This document shows, one piece after another, positions 32,301-41,059 of a DNA stretch of 64,000 nt (positions are counted from its first letter, which is position 1; each line of letters starts with the position of its first letter). A program made the translations under genes and the position numbers. The notes beneath the pieces were generated by a model. That model was not told the DNA's origin and searched no databases. It saw only the letters and a program-made list of their open reading frames with translations. This DNA comes from Xenophilus aerolatus (GTDB lineage: Bacteria > Pseudomonadota > Gammaproteobacteria > Burkholderiales > Burkholderiaceae_C). The stretch covers positions 1,795,204 to 1,859,203 of the forward strand of contig JASCNX010000001.1 in the NCBI GenBank assembly GCA_029968055.1. Reading direction: 5' to 3'.

Positions 32301-32666
32301 ATGGCCACCTCCTCATCGTCCCTGCTCGCCCGCCGCTGGCGCATCGCTGGCTGGGTGCTGCTGACGCTGTGCGCGATCGCGGCCGCCTGCATCTACGTGG
32401 CTGCTCCGGGCGGGACCCAGGCCACGACGTCCTACAGCGTGGTCGGTGGCCAGACCTTCGCGGACCCGGGCGCCACGGGTTGGCAGACGCAACAGATCGA
32501 GCGCCTGGGTGGCCAGGGCACGCTGCTGATCGCGCGCCTGGACGACTGGCTCGGCTCGCTCTGGCATGGGCGCCGCCTAGCGGTGACGCTGTGGGTGGCC
32601 GGCGGGTTGATGGCCTGCGCCTGCCGCTTCGTTGCCGGGCTGGTCGACGACAGCGAAACCGCCTGA
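32301..32666 (+). CDS. Small membrane protein of unknown function
   Basis: 121 aa. Two predicted membrane helices (about 14-36, RIAGWVLLTLCAIAAACIYV, and 94-113, VTLWVAGGLMACACRFVAG) flank a polar loop of about 55 residues. No family recognised. It is divergent from the hypothetical gene at 31891 and convergent with the large permease gene. Confidence 0.6.
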   Translation: MATSSSSLLARRWRIAGWVLLTLCAIAAACIYVAAPGGTQATTSYSVVGGQTFADPGATGWQTQQIERLGGQGTLLIARLDDWLGSLWHGRRLAVTLWVAGGLMACACRFVAGLVDDSETA

Positions 32667-32707
32667 CCCTGCGGGCCCAGCGCCCGCTGCGCCCGCACGG
32701 CCGGTGC

Positions 32708-32734
32708 GAGCGGCCACCCGGGCAATGGCCGCTC
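32708..32734. other. Stem-loop between convergent genes
   Basis: GAGCGGCCA / TGGCCGCTC, a perfect 9-bp stem with a 9-base loop. There is no T run, so it is at best a weak terminator or an RNA-end stabiliser. Confidence 0.45.
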
Positions 32735-32746
32735 AGCCGTCGGCGA

Positions 32747-35266
32747 TCACTCCGACGCCTGCCGCAGTGTTGCCACCACCGGCCGGCGCAGCACCTCGCG
32801 CAGACCCCACCAGCCGGCCGCGAGCGCCAGCACCGCGCCGGCCGCCGCGCCGGCCAGCGGCACGAAGGGCGAGGCCGTCCAGGTGAAGTCGAACACGTAG
32901 CGCGCCAGCCCCCAGCCGATGACGGATGCCACCACGCTCGCCAGCAGTCCGGCGAGCAGGCCCACCCCGACCAGCTCGGCGCGCTGCACCTGCCGCAGCA
33001 GGCTGGCGCGGGCGCCGACGGCGCGCATCACGGCGAACTCCTTGGCGCGCTCCTCGCGCGTGGCGGTGACGGCAGCGAACAGCACCACCAGGCCGGCAGC
33101 CAGCGTGAAGCCGAACAGGAATTCCACCGCGCGGATCACCTGGTCGAGCACGCGCTGCACCTGGTTGAGCGTGGCGCTCATGTCGACGTTGGTGACGTTC
33201 GGGAATTGCCTGACCAGAGCGTTGTCGAAGCCCGCCCTGTCGGGCGCGCGGAACGCGCCCATGTAGGTGACCGGCAGCTCCGGCGGCATCGCCGCCACGG
33301 GATACATCACGAAGAAGTTGGCATGCAGCGAGCCCCAGTCGACCTTGCGCGCGGAGGTGATGCGCGCCTCGCTGGGGATGCCGCCGACATCGAAGCCCAG
33401 CGTGTCGCCTATCTTCAAGCCCAGCGTCTTCATGAGCCCCTCCTCGACGCTCACGGCGTTGGCTTCGCCCGCCTTCCAGGCCCCCTGCACCACCTCGTTG
33501 TGCGGCGGCTTGTCGGCGGCATTGCTGAGGTTGAACTCACGGTCGACCAGGCGCTTGGCGCGGTCGTCGGTGAAATCGTCGGGTGAGACCGGCTTGCCGT
33601 TGACGGACACCAGCCGGCCCCGGAACATGGGGTACCAGTCGTAGTTCGCCACGCCGTCCTTCTGCAATGCGGCGCGGAAGGCCTGCTCCTGGTCGGGCAT
33701 GACGTTGATGACGAAGCGGTTGGGCGCGTCGGGCGGCGTCGCGCGACGCCAACTCGACACCAGGTCGGTGCGCAGCAGCACCAGCAGCACCAGCGCCAGC
33801 AGGCCCACCGACAGGCTGCTGACCTGCACCACCGCGTACACCGGCCGCGCGGAGATCTGCCGCGTGGCCAGCACCAGCCAGCGCGGCGCCGTGGCCTCGT
33901 TGACGCTGCGCCGCAGCACCTTCACCGCCACCCAGGCCAGCGCCGCGAACACGACCACCGCGCCTGCGAAGCCGCCCACGGCGATGAGGCCCAGCTTGAT
34001 GTCGCTGCTCGCGGCCAGCAGCAGCGCCGCGAAGCCGAGGATGCCCACGCCCAGCACCGCGATCGACGCCGGCTTGAGGCCGCCCACGTCGCGCCGGATC
34101 ACGCGCAGCGGCGGCACCTTGGCCAGTTGCAGCACCGGCGGCAGCCCGAAGGCGAAAAGCAGCGTGAGCCCCATGCCGACGCCGAAGGCCACCGGCCACA
34201 GGGTGGGCGCGGGCAGCGCCGTCTCGACCAGGCCCGCCAGCAGCAGCACGAAGGCGTAGTGCACCGCAAAGCCCACGGCCGTGCCCAGCAGGCTGGCCGC
34301 CAGGCCGATGACGGCGAACTCGAAGCCGTAGGCGCCGGCGATGGTGCGCTGGCTCTGCCCCAGCACGCGCAGCATGGCGCAGTCGTCCAGGTGCCGCGCC
34401 GCGAAGCCGCGCGCCGCCAGCGCCACCGCCACGGCCGACAGCAGCGCCGCCAGCAGCGCCACGAGGTTGAGGAATTTCTCGGCGCGGTCCAGCGTCTGGC
34501 GCATCTCGGGCCGGCCGCTCTCGAAGGACTCGAGCCGCGCACCGCGCAGTTCGTTCTTCTTGAGCGCGGCGTCGGTGCCGTCGGAGAAGGCCTTGACCGC
34601 GCGCTCGGGTCCGGCCACGGCGAAGCGGTAGGTGACGCGGCTGGCGGGTTGCACGAGCGCCGTGCGCGCCACGTCGGCCTGGTTGACCATCACGCGTGGC
34701 GAGAAGCTCTGGAAGCCGCCGCCGCGGTCGGGCTCGAGCGTGATCACGCGCGAGATCGTGAGCTGCGCATCGCCCAGCAGCAGCGGGTCGCCGACCTTCA
34801 GCTCCAGCGCCCCGAGCAGCGACGGGTCGACCCACACCTGCCCCGGCGCCGGCACCTCGCGCGTGGCCTGGCCGGCGCCGTCGGGCGTGGTCGCCACCTG
34901 CACGCTGCCGCGCAGCGGGTAGCCGGCCGCCACCGCCTTGAAGGCCACCAACCGGCTCGCGCCGCCCTGCGCATCGGTGGCGCGGGCCATGGTGGGAAAG
35001 CTGTAGGTGGTGTTGCCCTGCAGGCCCAACTGCGCCGCGCGGTCGACGTAGGCCTGCGGCGTGGGGTTGTCGGTGACCAGCACGGCATCGCCACCCAGCA
35101 GCTGTCGCGCGTCGCGCTGCAGGCCGCCCTTGAGCCGGTCGGCGAAGAAGCCCACGGCCGTGAGCGCGGCCACGGCCAGCAGCACGGCGACGATCAACAG
35201 GCGCAGCTCGCCGGCACGCAAATCGCGCCAGAGCGTGCGCCAACCCAGGCGGAGGGAGGCGGTCAT
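32747..35266 (-). CDS. FtsX-family ABC transporter permease (YbbP type)
   Basis: 839 aa. One N-terminal membrane helix (RLLIVAVLLAVAALTAVGFF), a large periplasmic domain, and then two FtsX core modules with the remaining helices (for example EKFLNLVALLAALLSAVAVALA and VEFLFGFTLAAGLVVLFAAV). YbbP-like permeases work with the YbbA ATPase in lipoprotein or small-molecule handling, but no ATPase gene is adjacent. On the minus strand the start ATG is preceded by TATCGT plus six bases; no ribosome binding site. Confidence 0.9.
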   Translation of the reverse strand: MTASLRLGWRTLWRDLRAGELRLLIVAVLLAVAALTAVGFFADRLKGGLQRDARQLLGGDAVLVTDNPTPQAYVDRAAQLGLQGNTTYSFPTMARATDAQGGASRLVAFKAVAAGYPLRGSVQVATTPDGAGQATREVPAPGQVWVDPSLLGALELKVGDPLLLGDAQLTISRVITLEPDRGGGFQSFSPRVMVNQADVARTALVQPASRVTYRFAVAGPERAVKAFSDGTDAALKKNELRGARLESFESGRPEMRQTLDRAEKFLNLVALLAALLSAVAVALAARGFAARHLDDCAMLRVLGQSQRTIAGAYGFEFAVIGLAASLLGTAVGFAVHYAFVLLLAGLVETALPAPTLWPVAFGVGMGLTLLFAFGLPPVLQLAKVPPLRVIRRDVGGLKPASIAVLGVGILGFAALLLAASSDIKLGLIAVGGFAGAVVVFAALAWVAVKVLRRSVNEATAPRWLVLATRQISARPVYAVVQVSSLSVGLLALVLLVLLRTDLVSSWRRATPPDAPNRFVINVMPDQEQAFRAALQKDGVANYDWYPMFRGRLVSVNGKPVSPDDFTDDRAKRLVDREFNLSNAADKPPHNEVVQGAWKAGEANAVSVEEGLMKTLGLKIGDTLGFDVGGIPSEARITSARKVDWGSLHANFFVMYPVAAMPPELPVTYMGAFRAPDRAGFDNALVRQFPNVTNVDMSATLNQVQRVLDQVIRAVEFLFGFTLAAGLVVLFAAVTATREERAKEFAVMRAVGARASLLRQVQRAELVGVGLLAGLLASVVASVIGWGLARYVFDFTWTASPFVPLAGAAAGAVLALAAGWWGLREVLRRPVVATLRQASE

Positions 35267-35381
35267 GCGGCGACGATAGCCGAGGACGGGGTCACGGCCG
35301 TCGCGCAGGGCCACTGGACGCGGGGACTTTGCTCCCGGCCTGCACCACCCCAGCCGCAGCGCGCCTTGCCGCCTCCTCAGC

Positions 35382-36269
35382 CTACGCGGGCAGCGTGGCG
35401 TTCGCCGGCAAAGGCGAGGCGTAGAGCACGCCGCGCGGCGCCCGGCACAGCCCCCACAGCGTGAGTCCGCACAGCTCGGCCATGCGCACGCCCATGGCCG
35501 TGGGCGCCGAGATGGTCGCCATGGCCGCGACGCCCAGCCGCGCGCATTTGCGCACCAGCTCGTGGCTGCCCCGGCTGGAAAGCAGCACGAAGCCCGGCTC
35601 GGCCAGCCGGGCGCCGCGGGCCAGGCGGCCCAGCAGCTTGTCGAGCGCGTTGTGTCGGCCGACGTCCTCGAGCACATCGGTCACCGTGCCGTCGATCGTC
35701 GACCAGGCGGCGGCATGGATGGCGCCGGCCTCGGCGTTGAGCACCTGCAGCGGCTTGAGCTGCTCGAAGGCCCGCAGCACCGTCGGCAGGTCGACCCGGC
35801 CGATCCATTCGCGCGCCGGCACGGGCACGGGCGACAGGTCGAGCGCCGCGAAGCTCTCGACCCCGCAGACGCCACAGCCGGTGCGCCCGGCCAGGCTGCG
35901 GCGCCGACCCTTGAGGCGCTCGAAGGCGCGCGTCGAAATGTCGAGCCGCACCTCCAGGCCCGGCATGCCCTCCGGCAGGCCGGCATCGATGGCAGAAACC
36001 GGCTCGACCTCGATGCCGCGGCAATCCTGCGGCGTGTCGAGGATGCCCTCGGACAGCGCAAAGCCGAGCGCGAAGTCCTCGACGTCCTGCGGCGTGGCCA
36101 TCATGACCGCATGCGAAATGCCGTTGAAGACCAGCGCCACCGGCACCTCCGCGGCCAGGGTGTCGGTGCGCCGCTCGCCCCCCGCGGGCAGGCCGGCTTC
36201 GCCGAGGACCTGCACCGGCAACTGCAGCAGGGGCGGGAGCGGGGAAGCGGCGTCGTCGAAGGAGGGCAT
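35382..36269 (-). CDS. fdhD: FdhD sulfurtransferase for formate dehydrogenase
   Basis: 295 aa. The active CxxC motif is in TGCGVCGVES, and GRHNALDKLLGR and LSSRGSHELVRKCA are family blocks. FdhD carries sulfur from IscS to the molybdenum bis-MGD cofactor of formate dehydrogenase, which must be encoded elsewhere. It is separated by 115 bases from the permease gene. Confidence 0.95.
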   Translation of the reverse strand: MPSFDDAASPLPPLLQLPVQVLGEAGLPAGGERRTDTLAAEVPVALVFNGISHAVMMATPQDVEDFALGFALSEGILDTPQDCRGIEVEPVSAIDAGLPEGMPGLEVRLDISTRAFERLKGRRRSLAGRTGCGVCGVESFAALDLSPVPVPAREWIGRVDLPTVLRAFEQLKPLQVLNAEAGAIHAAAWSTIDGTVTDVLEDVGRHNALDKLLGRLARGARLAEPGFVLLSSRGSHELVRKCARLGVAAMATISAPTAMGVRMAELCGLTLWGLCRAPRGVLYASPLPANATLPA

Positions 36270-36310
36270 GGTTGGAACCTTAGCGCAAAGCGCGGCGTTG
36301 GCGGTCCGCG

Positions 36311-36817
36311 TCAGCCCTTGCCCCTGCGCCGGTCGGCCTTGGGCAGCGCCGCCTGCGCCACCATCTGCTCGGCGCGCGCCTGGAGCTCGGCCATCATCGC
36401 GTCGAAAGCCCCCTCGCGCTGCGGCCCCAGCACGGCCAGCAGCTGCGCGTTGATCTGCGAAACGAGCGGGAAAAGCGCGTCATACACCGCCTGCCCCGCG
36501 GGCGTGAGGCACAGGGCCACATGGCGCCGGTCACCGCCCGGCTGCGTGCGCGACACGAGCCGTTTGGCCACCAGCGAACTCACGGCCTTGGACGTGCGGG
36601 AACGGTCCAGCTGCGCATGCTCGGCCAGCTGCGACGAGCCCAGCTCGCCCCGGCTGGCCAGCGTGGCGATCAGGCGCCATTCGCGCCGGGTGATGCCGAA
36701 GCGGCCTTCGCACAGGCGGGTGACCATGCCGCCGGCCACGGACAGCAGCCGGCTCAGGCGGTACAGCAGCAGGTCGTCCAGCGGGCGGGCGCCACCGGGC
36801 GCGGAGGGGGAGGACAT
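36311..36817 (-). CDS. MarR-family transcriptional regulator
   Basis: 168 aa from ATG 36817; an upstream in-frame ATG at 36850 would lie inside the palindrome described next. The winged helix-turn-helix spans LATLASRGELGSSQLAEHAQ, RSRTSKAVSSLVAKRLVSR and the GGDRRHVALCLTPAGQAV wing. It is divergent from the Bug/sulfatase operon and probably represses it, responding to an aromatic or sulfate-ester-derived ligand (inference). Confidence 0.9.
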   Translation of the reverse strand: MSSPSAPGGARPLDDLLLYRLSRLLSVAGGMVTRLCEGRFGITRREWRLIATLASRGELGSSQLAEHAQLDRSRTSKAVSSLVAKRLVSRTQPGGDRRHVALCLTPAGQAVYDALFPLVSQINAQLLAVLGPQREGAFDAMMAELQARAEQMVAQAALPKADRRRGKG

Positions 36818-36846
36818 GGGGAAAGTCCGCACGACAGTTGATTTGA

Positions 36847-36858
36847 ACAATCGATTGT
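36847..36858. promoter_or_regulatory. Candidate MarR operator
   Basis: ACAATCGATTGT is a perfect 12-bp palindrome, 30 bases before the regulator start and 68 before the first Bug gene, in the divergent promoter region. Size and position match a MarR dimer site. Confidence 0.55.
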
Positions 36859-36926
36859 GGGACTTCCAGAATCACCGGCAGACGCCCGGCACGGGCGCCC
36901 CCATCCCCCCTCGACGGAGACAACGC

Positions 36927-37922
36927 ATGCATCCCGCTTTCCTGCGCCGCCGCGGCGCACTGGCCACCCTGGGCGCGCTGGCGCTGTGCGCCCTGCCCCT
37001 CTCCACCGCCCACGCCCAGGCCTTTCCCAACGGCCAGCCCATCAAGGTATTGATCGGCGTGCCGGCCGGGGGCACGCAGGACGTGCTCACGCGCGCCATC
37101 GCCCAGGAGGTGCGGGACTCGCTCGGACCGGTCATCATCGACAACCGCTCCGGCGCGGCCGGCCGCATCGCGGTGGACGCGGTGAAGACCGCGGCGCCCG
37201 ACGGCCACACCCTGCTGCTGGGCACGGCGGGGATGATGACCATGTTCCCGAGCGCGTACAAAAACCTCTCGTACGACCCCATCAAGGACTTCCAGCCGAT
37301 CGTGAACGCGGCGCGCTTCGAGCTGGCGCTGGTGGTCAACAAGGACGTGCCGGCCAACACGCTGCCCGAGTTCATCGCCTGGGCCAGGTCGCAGGGCGAC
37401 AAGGTCAGCTTCGCCTCGTACGGCGCGGGCACGCCTTCGCACTTCCTGGGCGAGATGCTCAACCGCGCGGCCGGCCTGAAGATGGTCCATGTGCCCTACC
37501 GCGGCTCCACGCCGGCGCGCCAGGACGTGATGGGCGGGCAGATCCCCGTGTACTTCGACACCGTGGGCGGCGCCCAGCAGATGCTGCCGTCGGGCCGCAT
37601 CAAGGTGCTGGCCACCAGCGGCGAGAAGCGCTCGCCGCTGATGCCTGCGCTGCCCAGCTTCGTCGAGGGTGGCTACAAGGACGTGGTCGCCACCGCCTGG
37701 TTCGCCTACTACGCGCCGCTGAAGACGCCCAAGCCGGTGGTCGACAAGCTGCGCGCCGAGTTCACACGGGCGGTCAATTCGCGCGAGGTGCGCCAGCAAC
37801 TGCTGGCCAACGGCATGTACCCTGTGGCCGACGACGCCAACGCGCTCGTGAAGACCATGCGCGAAGACACGGCGCGCTGGGGCACGATCATGAAGGCGGT
37901 GAATTTCCAGGCCAACGACTGA
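36927..37922 (+). CDS. Bug/TctC-family periplasmic solute-binding protein
   Basis: 331 aa. Signal peptide (LATLGALALCALPLSTAHA). TctC features are IKVLIGVPAGGTQDVLTRAI, IIDNRSGAAGRIAVDAVK, YDPIKDFQPIVNAARF and VHVPYRGSTPARQDVMGGQI. These proteins bind carboxylates for TctAB transporters, but in Burkholderiales most are orphans; no tctAB is present here. ACGGAGA supplies the ribosome binding site. Followed 11 bases later by a second Bug gene. Confidence 0.93.
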   Translation: MHPAFLRRRGALATLGALALCALPLSTAHAQAFPNGQPIKVLIGVPAGGTQDVLTRAIAQEVRDSLGPVIIDNRSGAAGRIAVDAVKTAAPDGHTLLLGTAGMMTMFPSAYKNLSYDPIKDFQPIVNAARFELALVVNKDVPANTLPEFIAWARSQGDKVSFASYGAGTPSHFLGEMLNRAAGLKMVHVPYRGSTPARQDVMGGQIPVYFDTVGGAQQMLPSGRIKVLATSGEKRSPLMPALPSFVEGGYKDVVATAWFAYYAPLKTPKPVVDKLRAEFTRAVNSREVRQQLLANGMYPVADDANALVKTMREDTARWGTIMKAVNFQAND

Positions 37923-37933
37923 CAAGGACTCCC

Positions 37934-38902
37934 ATGGCACCCCGCCTTTCCTCTCTGCCGCGGCTGGCCGCGGCACTCGCCCTTCTGGCCGCCACGGCCG
38001 TGCAGGCCCAGCCGCTGGACGGCCCGCTGCGCGTCGTGGTCGGCTACGCGCCTGGCGGCGCCACCGACATGGTGGCGCGCTTCGTTGGCGACCGGCTGGC
38101 GCAGAAGCTCGGTGTGCCGGTGCTGGTCGACAACAAGCCGGGCGCGGGCGGCCGCCTGGCGGCCCAGCAGGTCAAGGCCGCGCCGGCCGGGCAGAACGTG
38201 CTGATGGTCGCCAACCCGGCCGTGATGGTGGTGGCGCCGCTGGTCTTCAAGGACAACGGCTACGACCCCGAGAAGGACTTCCAGCCCGTCGCGCACGTCA
38301 ACGACTACGACTTCGGCCTCGCCGTGGGTCCGCAGGTGCCGGCCAAGGACCTGAAGCAGCTCTTCGACTGGATGCGTGCCAACCCCACGCAGGCCAACGT
38401 CGGCGTGCCGGCCACGGGCAGCCTGCCGCACTTCTTCGCGCTGATGCTGGGCCAGAAGGCGAAGGTGCCGACCGAGGTGGTGGGCTACAAGGGCTCGGCG
38501 TCGGTGATCACCGACCTGATCGGCGGCCAGGTGCCGATCGCCGTCGACACCTTCGACGTGCAGCTGCCGCAGTACCAGGCCGGCAAGATGCGCATCCTCG
38601 CGATGTCGGGCGTCAAGCGCTCGCCCTTCGCGCCCGATGTGCCGACCTTCAAGGAGGCCGGGCTGGACCTGGCCGCCTCGGGCTGGAACGCCTTCTTCGC
38701 ACCGGCGTCGATGCCGCGCGAGAAGGTCGAGCGCTTGGCGCGCGAGATCCGCGAGGTGATGCAGGAGCCCGAGATGCAGCGCCGCTTCACGGACAACAAG
38801 CTGGTGCCCGTGGCCGCGACGCGCGAGCAGACCGAGGCCATGCTCAAGGCCTATCGCGCGCAATGGGCGCCGGTGGTCAAGACCTCGGGGTACAACCCCT
38901 GA
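37934..38902 (+). CDS. Second Bug/TctC-family periplasmic solute-binding protein
   Basis: 322 aa. Signal peptide (LAAALALLAATAVQA), then VVVGYAPGGATDMVARFV, LVDNKPGAGGRLAAQQVK and DLIGGQVPIAVDTFDVQLP. It differs clearly from the preceding Bug protein, so the pair probably binds different ligands or the two faces of one pathway. Cotranscribed with its neighbours. Confidence 0.93.
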   Translation: MAPRLSSLPRLAAALALLAATAVQAQPLDGPLRVVVGYAPGGATDMVARFVGDRLAQKLGVPVLVDNKPGAGGRLAAQQVKAAPAGQNVLMVANPAVMVVAPLVFKDNGYDPEKDFQPVAHVNDYDFGLAVGPQVPAKDLKQLFDWMRANPTQANVGVPATGSLPHFFALMLGQKAKVPTEVVGYKGSASVITDLIGGQVPIAVDTFDVQLPQYQAGKMRILAMSGVKRSPFAPDVPTFKEAGLDLAASGWNAFFAPASMPREKVERLAREIREVMQEPEMQRRFTDNKLVPVAATREQTEAMLKAYRAQWAPVVKTSGYNP

Positions 38903-38965
38903 ACGAACGCCCGGCTGCGCCGACGGGCGCGTGCATCGCAGCACGCAGGACGACGAAACTTTTCC

Positions 38966-40291
38966 ATGACCACGACGACCCGCCCCAACATCATCTTCAT
39001 CGTCGCCGACGACCTCGGCTATGCCGACCTGGGCTGCTACGGCGGCCGCGAGGCGGTCTTCGGCCCGGTCTCGCCGGTGCTCGACCGGCTGGCGGCCGAG
39101 GGCGCGCTCTTCACGCAGGGCTACGCCAACTCGCCCGTGTGCTCGCCCACGCGCTTCGGCATGATCACTGCACGCTACCAGTACCGCCTGCGCGGCGCGG
39201 CCGAGGAACCGATCAACAGCAAGAGCCGCGGCAGCACCACGCTGGGCATGCCGCCCGAGCACCCGACCTTGCCCTCGCTGCTCAAGGATGCGGGCTACCG
39301 CACCGCGCTCATCGGCAAGTGGCACCTGGGCCATCCGCCGCACTTCGGGCCGCTGCGCTCGGGCTACGAGGAATTCTTCGGGCCGATGGCGGGCGGGGTG
39401 GACTACTTCACCCACTGCGACTCGCGCGGTACGCATGACCTGTACGAGGGCGCCGAGGCGTCGAAGGCCGAGGGCTACCTCACCGACCTGCTGTCGCGCC
39501 GCGCCGTGGACTACGTGGACCGCATGGCGCAGGGCGAGGCCCCTTTCTTCCTCAGCCTGCACTACACCGCGCCGCACTGGCCCTGGGAAACGCGCGAGGA
39601 CGCGGACCGCGCGCCGGCCGTGAAGGACAACCTCTTCGACCTGGCGGGCGGCAACATCCACGTGTACCGCCGCATGATCCACCACATGGACGAGGGCATC
39701 GGCTGGATCGTCCGTGCGCTGAAGAAGAACGGCCAGCTCGACAACACGCTGATCGTCTTCACCAGCGACAACGGCGGTGAACGCTTCTCGGACAACTGGC
39801 CGCTGGTGGGCGGCAAGATGGACCTGACCGAGGGCGGCATCCGCGTGCCGTGGATCGCGCACTGGCCGGCCGTGATCGCGCCGGGCTCGCAGAGCCGGCA
39901 GCTGTGCATGACCATGGACTGGTCGGCCACGACGCTCGATGCCGCGGGCGTGGCGGCGCACCCGGACTACCCGCTCGACGGCGTGTCGCTGCTGCCCGTG
40001 CTGCGCGACGCCGGCCACAGCTTCGAGCGCCCGCTGCACTGGCGCATGAACCATCGCAGCCAGCGCGCGCTGCGCGAGGGCGATTGGAAGTACCTGCGGA
40101 TCGACGGCAACGACTACCTGTTCAACATCCCCGGCGACGAGCGCGAGCGCGCCAACCTGGGCAAGAAGGACCCCGAGCGGATGGAGCGCATGCGCCAGGC
40201 CTGGGAAGACTGGAACGCGACGATGCCCGCGATTCCCGAGGATGCGACGGTGAGCCTGGGCTACTCGGCCAAGGACATGCCGCAGCGCTGA
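38966..40291 (+). CDS. Sulfatase (formylglycine-dependent arylsulfatase family)
   Basis: 441 aa. Metal-binding DD at 15-16 (IVADDLGYADLGC), the formylglycine motif C59-S-P-T-R63 in NSPVCSPTRFG, the second signature GYRTALIGKWHLG and late metal ligands in VFTSDNGGERFSDNW. It hydrolyses sulfate esters once an FGE-type enzyme has converted C59. There is no signal peptide, so it is likely cytosolic. Its operon position after two Bug proteins suggests uptake and desulfation of a sulfated organic acid (inference). Confidence 0.93.
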   Translation: MTTTTRPNIIFIVADDLGYADLGCYGGREAVFGPVSPVLDRLAAEGALFTQGYANSPVCSPTRFGMITARYQYRLRGAAEEPINSKSRGSTTLGMPPEHPTLPSLLKDAGYRTALIGKWHLGHPPHFGPLRSGYEEFFGPMAGGVDYFTHCDSRGTHDLYEGAEASKAEGYLTDLLSRRAVDYVDRMAQGEAPFFLSLHYTAPHWPWETREDADRAPAVKDNLFDLAGGNIHVYRRMIHHMDEGIGWIVRALKKNGQLDNTLIVFTSDNGGERFSDNWPLVGGKMDLTEGGIRVPWIAHWPAVIAPGSQSRQLCMTMDWSATTLDAAGVAAHPDYPLDGVSLLPVLRDAGHSFERPLHWRMNHRSQRALREGDWKYLRIDGNDYLFNIPGDERERANLGKKDPERMERMRQAWEDWNATMPAIPEDATVSLGYSAKDMPQR

Positions 40292-40408
40292 GCGGCCGGC
40301 AGGGAGGGCTCCGATCGATCGAAGCCATCCCCTCGAGAAAGCCGGCCATCGCCGTCCGCTTTCCGCGAAGCAGCCGCTTCCGAATTCATAGCAAAAGCGA
40401 TGTTCGAT

Positions 40409-40434
40409 CCGGCCGCACCGCGAGGTGCGGCCGG
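40409..40434. other. Strong GC stem-loop after the sulfatase gene
   Basis: CCGGCCGCACC and GGTGCGGCCGG form an 11-bp stem with a GCGA tetraloop. No U tract follows immediately, so it is a possible transcript end or 3' stabiliser of the sulfatase operon. Confidence 0.55.
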
Positions 40435-40464
40435 CGCTCGCGCTTGCGTCGATCTTGTTTTCGA

Positions 40465-40488
40465 TATATCTTTATGAATCTAGATATA
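40465..40488. promoter_or_regulatory. Candidate PadR (YqjI-type) operator
   Basis: TATATCT-N10-AGATATA is a perfect inverted repeat in an AT-rich patch 14 to 37 bases before the padR start, likely overlapping its -10. Size and spacing fit autorepression by the PadR protein. Confidence 0.6.
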
Positions 40489-40501
40489 AATCGAATCAAC
40501 C

Positions 40502-41056
40502 ATGAGATCTTCCGACGACACCCCCCGCCCCGAACGCGGCGCCGGCCACGGCCGTCACGGCCATGGCCACGGTGAACATGGCGGTGGGCACCGCGTCTTC
40601 GGCCGCGGCGGCCTGCGCCTCGTGCTGCTGCAACTCGTCGCCGAGGCGCCGCGCCACGGCTACGAACTCATCAAGGCCATCGAAGAGCGCCTGGGCGGGC
40701 GCTACAGCCCGAGCCCCGGCGTGGTGTACCCCACCCTCACCCTGCTCGAGGAAATGGGGCTGGTGCAGGTCGATGCGCCCGACGCGGGCGGCCGCAAGCG
40801 CTACACCGTCACCCCGGCCGGGCAGGCGCACCTGCAGGCCAACCGCTCCCTTGTCGACGAACTGATGGCCCGCATGCAGGCGGGCACGGACGGCGCGGGC
40901 CTGCGCGCCGGCCGGCCGCCCCAGGTGATGCGGGCCATCGAGAACCTCAAGCTCGCGATGCGCATGCGGCTCGCGCGCCAGCCCCTCGACGATGAACAGG
41001 CGCACGCCTTCGCGGCCGTGCTGGACCATGCCGCGCAACAGATAGAACGGATCTGA
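40502..41056 (+). CDS. PadR-family regulator with His-rich N terminus (YqjI type)
   Basis: 184 aa. The N terminus has GHGRHGHGHGEHGGGH (about 15-30), a metal-binding stretch, followed by a PadR winged helix (LRLVLLQLVAEAPRHGYELI, GRYSPSPGVVYPTLTLLEE, RKRYTVTPAGQAHL) and a helical dimerisation tail. E. coli YqjI has the same layout: it senses nickel and represses the ferric-chelate reductase gene yqjH. Here the reductase gene follows directly, so the regulator probably controls its own operon. Confidence 0.92.
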   Translation: MRSSDDTPRPERGAGHGRHGHGHGEHGGGHRVFGRGGLRLVLLQLVAEAPRHGYELIKAIEERLGGRYSPSPGVVYPTLTLLEEMGLVQVDAPDAGGRKRYTVTPAGQAHLQANRSLVDELMARMQAGTDGAGLRAGRPPQVMRAIENLKLAMRMRLARQPLDDEQAHAFAAVLDHAAQQIERI

Positions 41057-41059
41057 CCG

